Shown piece by piece: positions 29,810 through 29,934 of a DNA stretch of 29,934 bases. The stretch is from an uncultured Bacilli bacterium (GTDB lineage: Bacteria > Bacillota_I > Bacilli_A > RF39 > UBA660). The DNA is taken from assembly GCA_944372315.1 (NCBI GenBank), contig CALVYX010000087.1, forward strand, positions 1-29,934, read 5' to 3'. Below the pieces are notes generated by a model that worked only from the letters and a program-made list of their open reading frames with translations, did no database searches and had not been told where the DNA came from. How positions within the stretch are numbered: position 1 is the first letter of the stretch; every line of letters starts with the position of its first letter. The translations under genes and the position numbers were made by a program.

Positions 29810-29934
29810 ATTTCTTAATTAAAAAGTCAAGTGCAACAAATGAATAATCAAATAGAATTCACAGTTTCTTGTAATTTATAAATTTTATTAATAATAGATT
29901 TATCATTAAACTCTTCTAGAACAGCTTCTAGAGG
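29810..29934 (-). mobile_element. Right-edge insertion-sequence end (IS30-like?)
   Basis: The last 125 bp hold the C-terminal codons of a transposase-like frame and its 3' flank. The flank, on the minus strand, contains TTTGTTGCACTTGACTTTTT right after the stop, which resembles the ends of IS30-family elements as I recall them. The terminal inverted repeat probably lies between 29821 and 29845. The other end is outside the window, so family and boundaries are unconfirmed. Confidence 0.4.
29848..29934 (-). CDS. C-terminal fragment of a transposase (partial)
   Basis: A minus-strand frame enters from the right end and stops at TGA (29850-29848) after 28 codons. It reads PLEAVLEEFNDKSIIN followed by KIYKLQETVNSI. 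The PLE.VLEEF start recalls the segment just after the last catalytic Glu of integrase-fold (DDE) transposases. It is the only frame in the window ending in TGA. Its identity as a transposase is inferred from this short piece and from IS-like flanking DNA. Confidence 0.4.
   Translation of the reverse strand, partial: PLEAVLEEFNDKSIINKIYKLQETVNSI

Noticed and set aside
1..29934. CRISPR array, tRNA or rRNA genes, prophage genes
   Set aside because: No regularly spaced repeats, no cloverleaf with a TTC-type T loop, no rRNA motifs and no phage structural genes were seen on either strand.

Overview
The window is an AT-rich stretch of bacterial chromosome from a spore-forming member of the low-GC Firmicutes, class Bacilli in the broad sense. 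The evidence is the gene content (spoIVA, spoVIF, dnaD, gpsB, recU, rny, rnj, a Bacillus-type RNase P RNA) and the gene order: der..spoIVA-hup, dnaD-nth, convergent recU-ponA, gpsB-rnpB and rodZ-pgsA-recA-rny all recall the Bacillus subtilis map, in a shuffled and condensed form. The surface proteins (cadherin-like beta-sandwich domains, dockerin and cohesin-like modules, camelysin-like N-termini) suggest an uncultured gut Bacilli lineage, but that placement is inference. No chromosomal gene placed here ends in TGA, while TGG encodes Trp.

Layout. 1-125 is the left edge: the start of an insertion-sequence transposase running off the end. 206-4170 holds an unknown 128-aa protein, der, spoVIF, spoIVA and hup. 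4259-8767 holds cca, dnaD, nth, a FemAB-type peptidoglycan enzyme and a ZIP metal transporter. 8786-12191 (minus strand) is the recU-ponA operon, convergent with the ZIP gene. 12348-17132 (plus) holds a 35-codon small gene, gpsB, rnpB, rodZ, pgsA, recA and rny. 17210-18691 is a surface protein cut in two by an in-frame stop codon. 18715-24057 (minus) holds rnj and a two-gene unit: a secreted dockerin-bearing glucosaminidase followed by a membrane-anchored protein with a cohesin-like domain. 24319-28702 (plus) is a surface-polysaccharide operon: polymerase/ligase fused to a GT4 glycosyltransferase, an Alg14/Alg13-like pair and a polyprenyl-phosphate GT2. 28790-29809 holds rpoZ and recX. 29848-29934 is the C-terminal end of a second transposase, so both ends of the window lie in mobile elements of apparently different kinds.

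Functional themes. Cell envelope and division: PonA, FemX-like enzyme, GpsB, RodZ, PgsA, glucosaminidase, polysaccharide operon. DNA repair and recombination: RecA (with a LexA-like palindrome upstream), RecX, RecU, Nth. RNA metabolism: RNase Y, RNase J, RNase P RNA, CCA enzyme. Sporulation: SpoIVA and SpoVIF.

The observations most worth following are the adjacent dockerin and cohesin-like proteins, the interrupted surface protein with a palindrome inside its promoter, the polymerase-GT4 fusion, the terminator-like hairpin that buries the spoVIF ribosome-binding site, the rnpB P1 helix that begins on the gpsB stop codon, and the absence of TGA stops. All calls come from reading the sequence; no database search was run.
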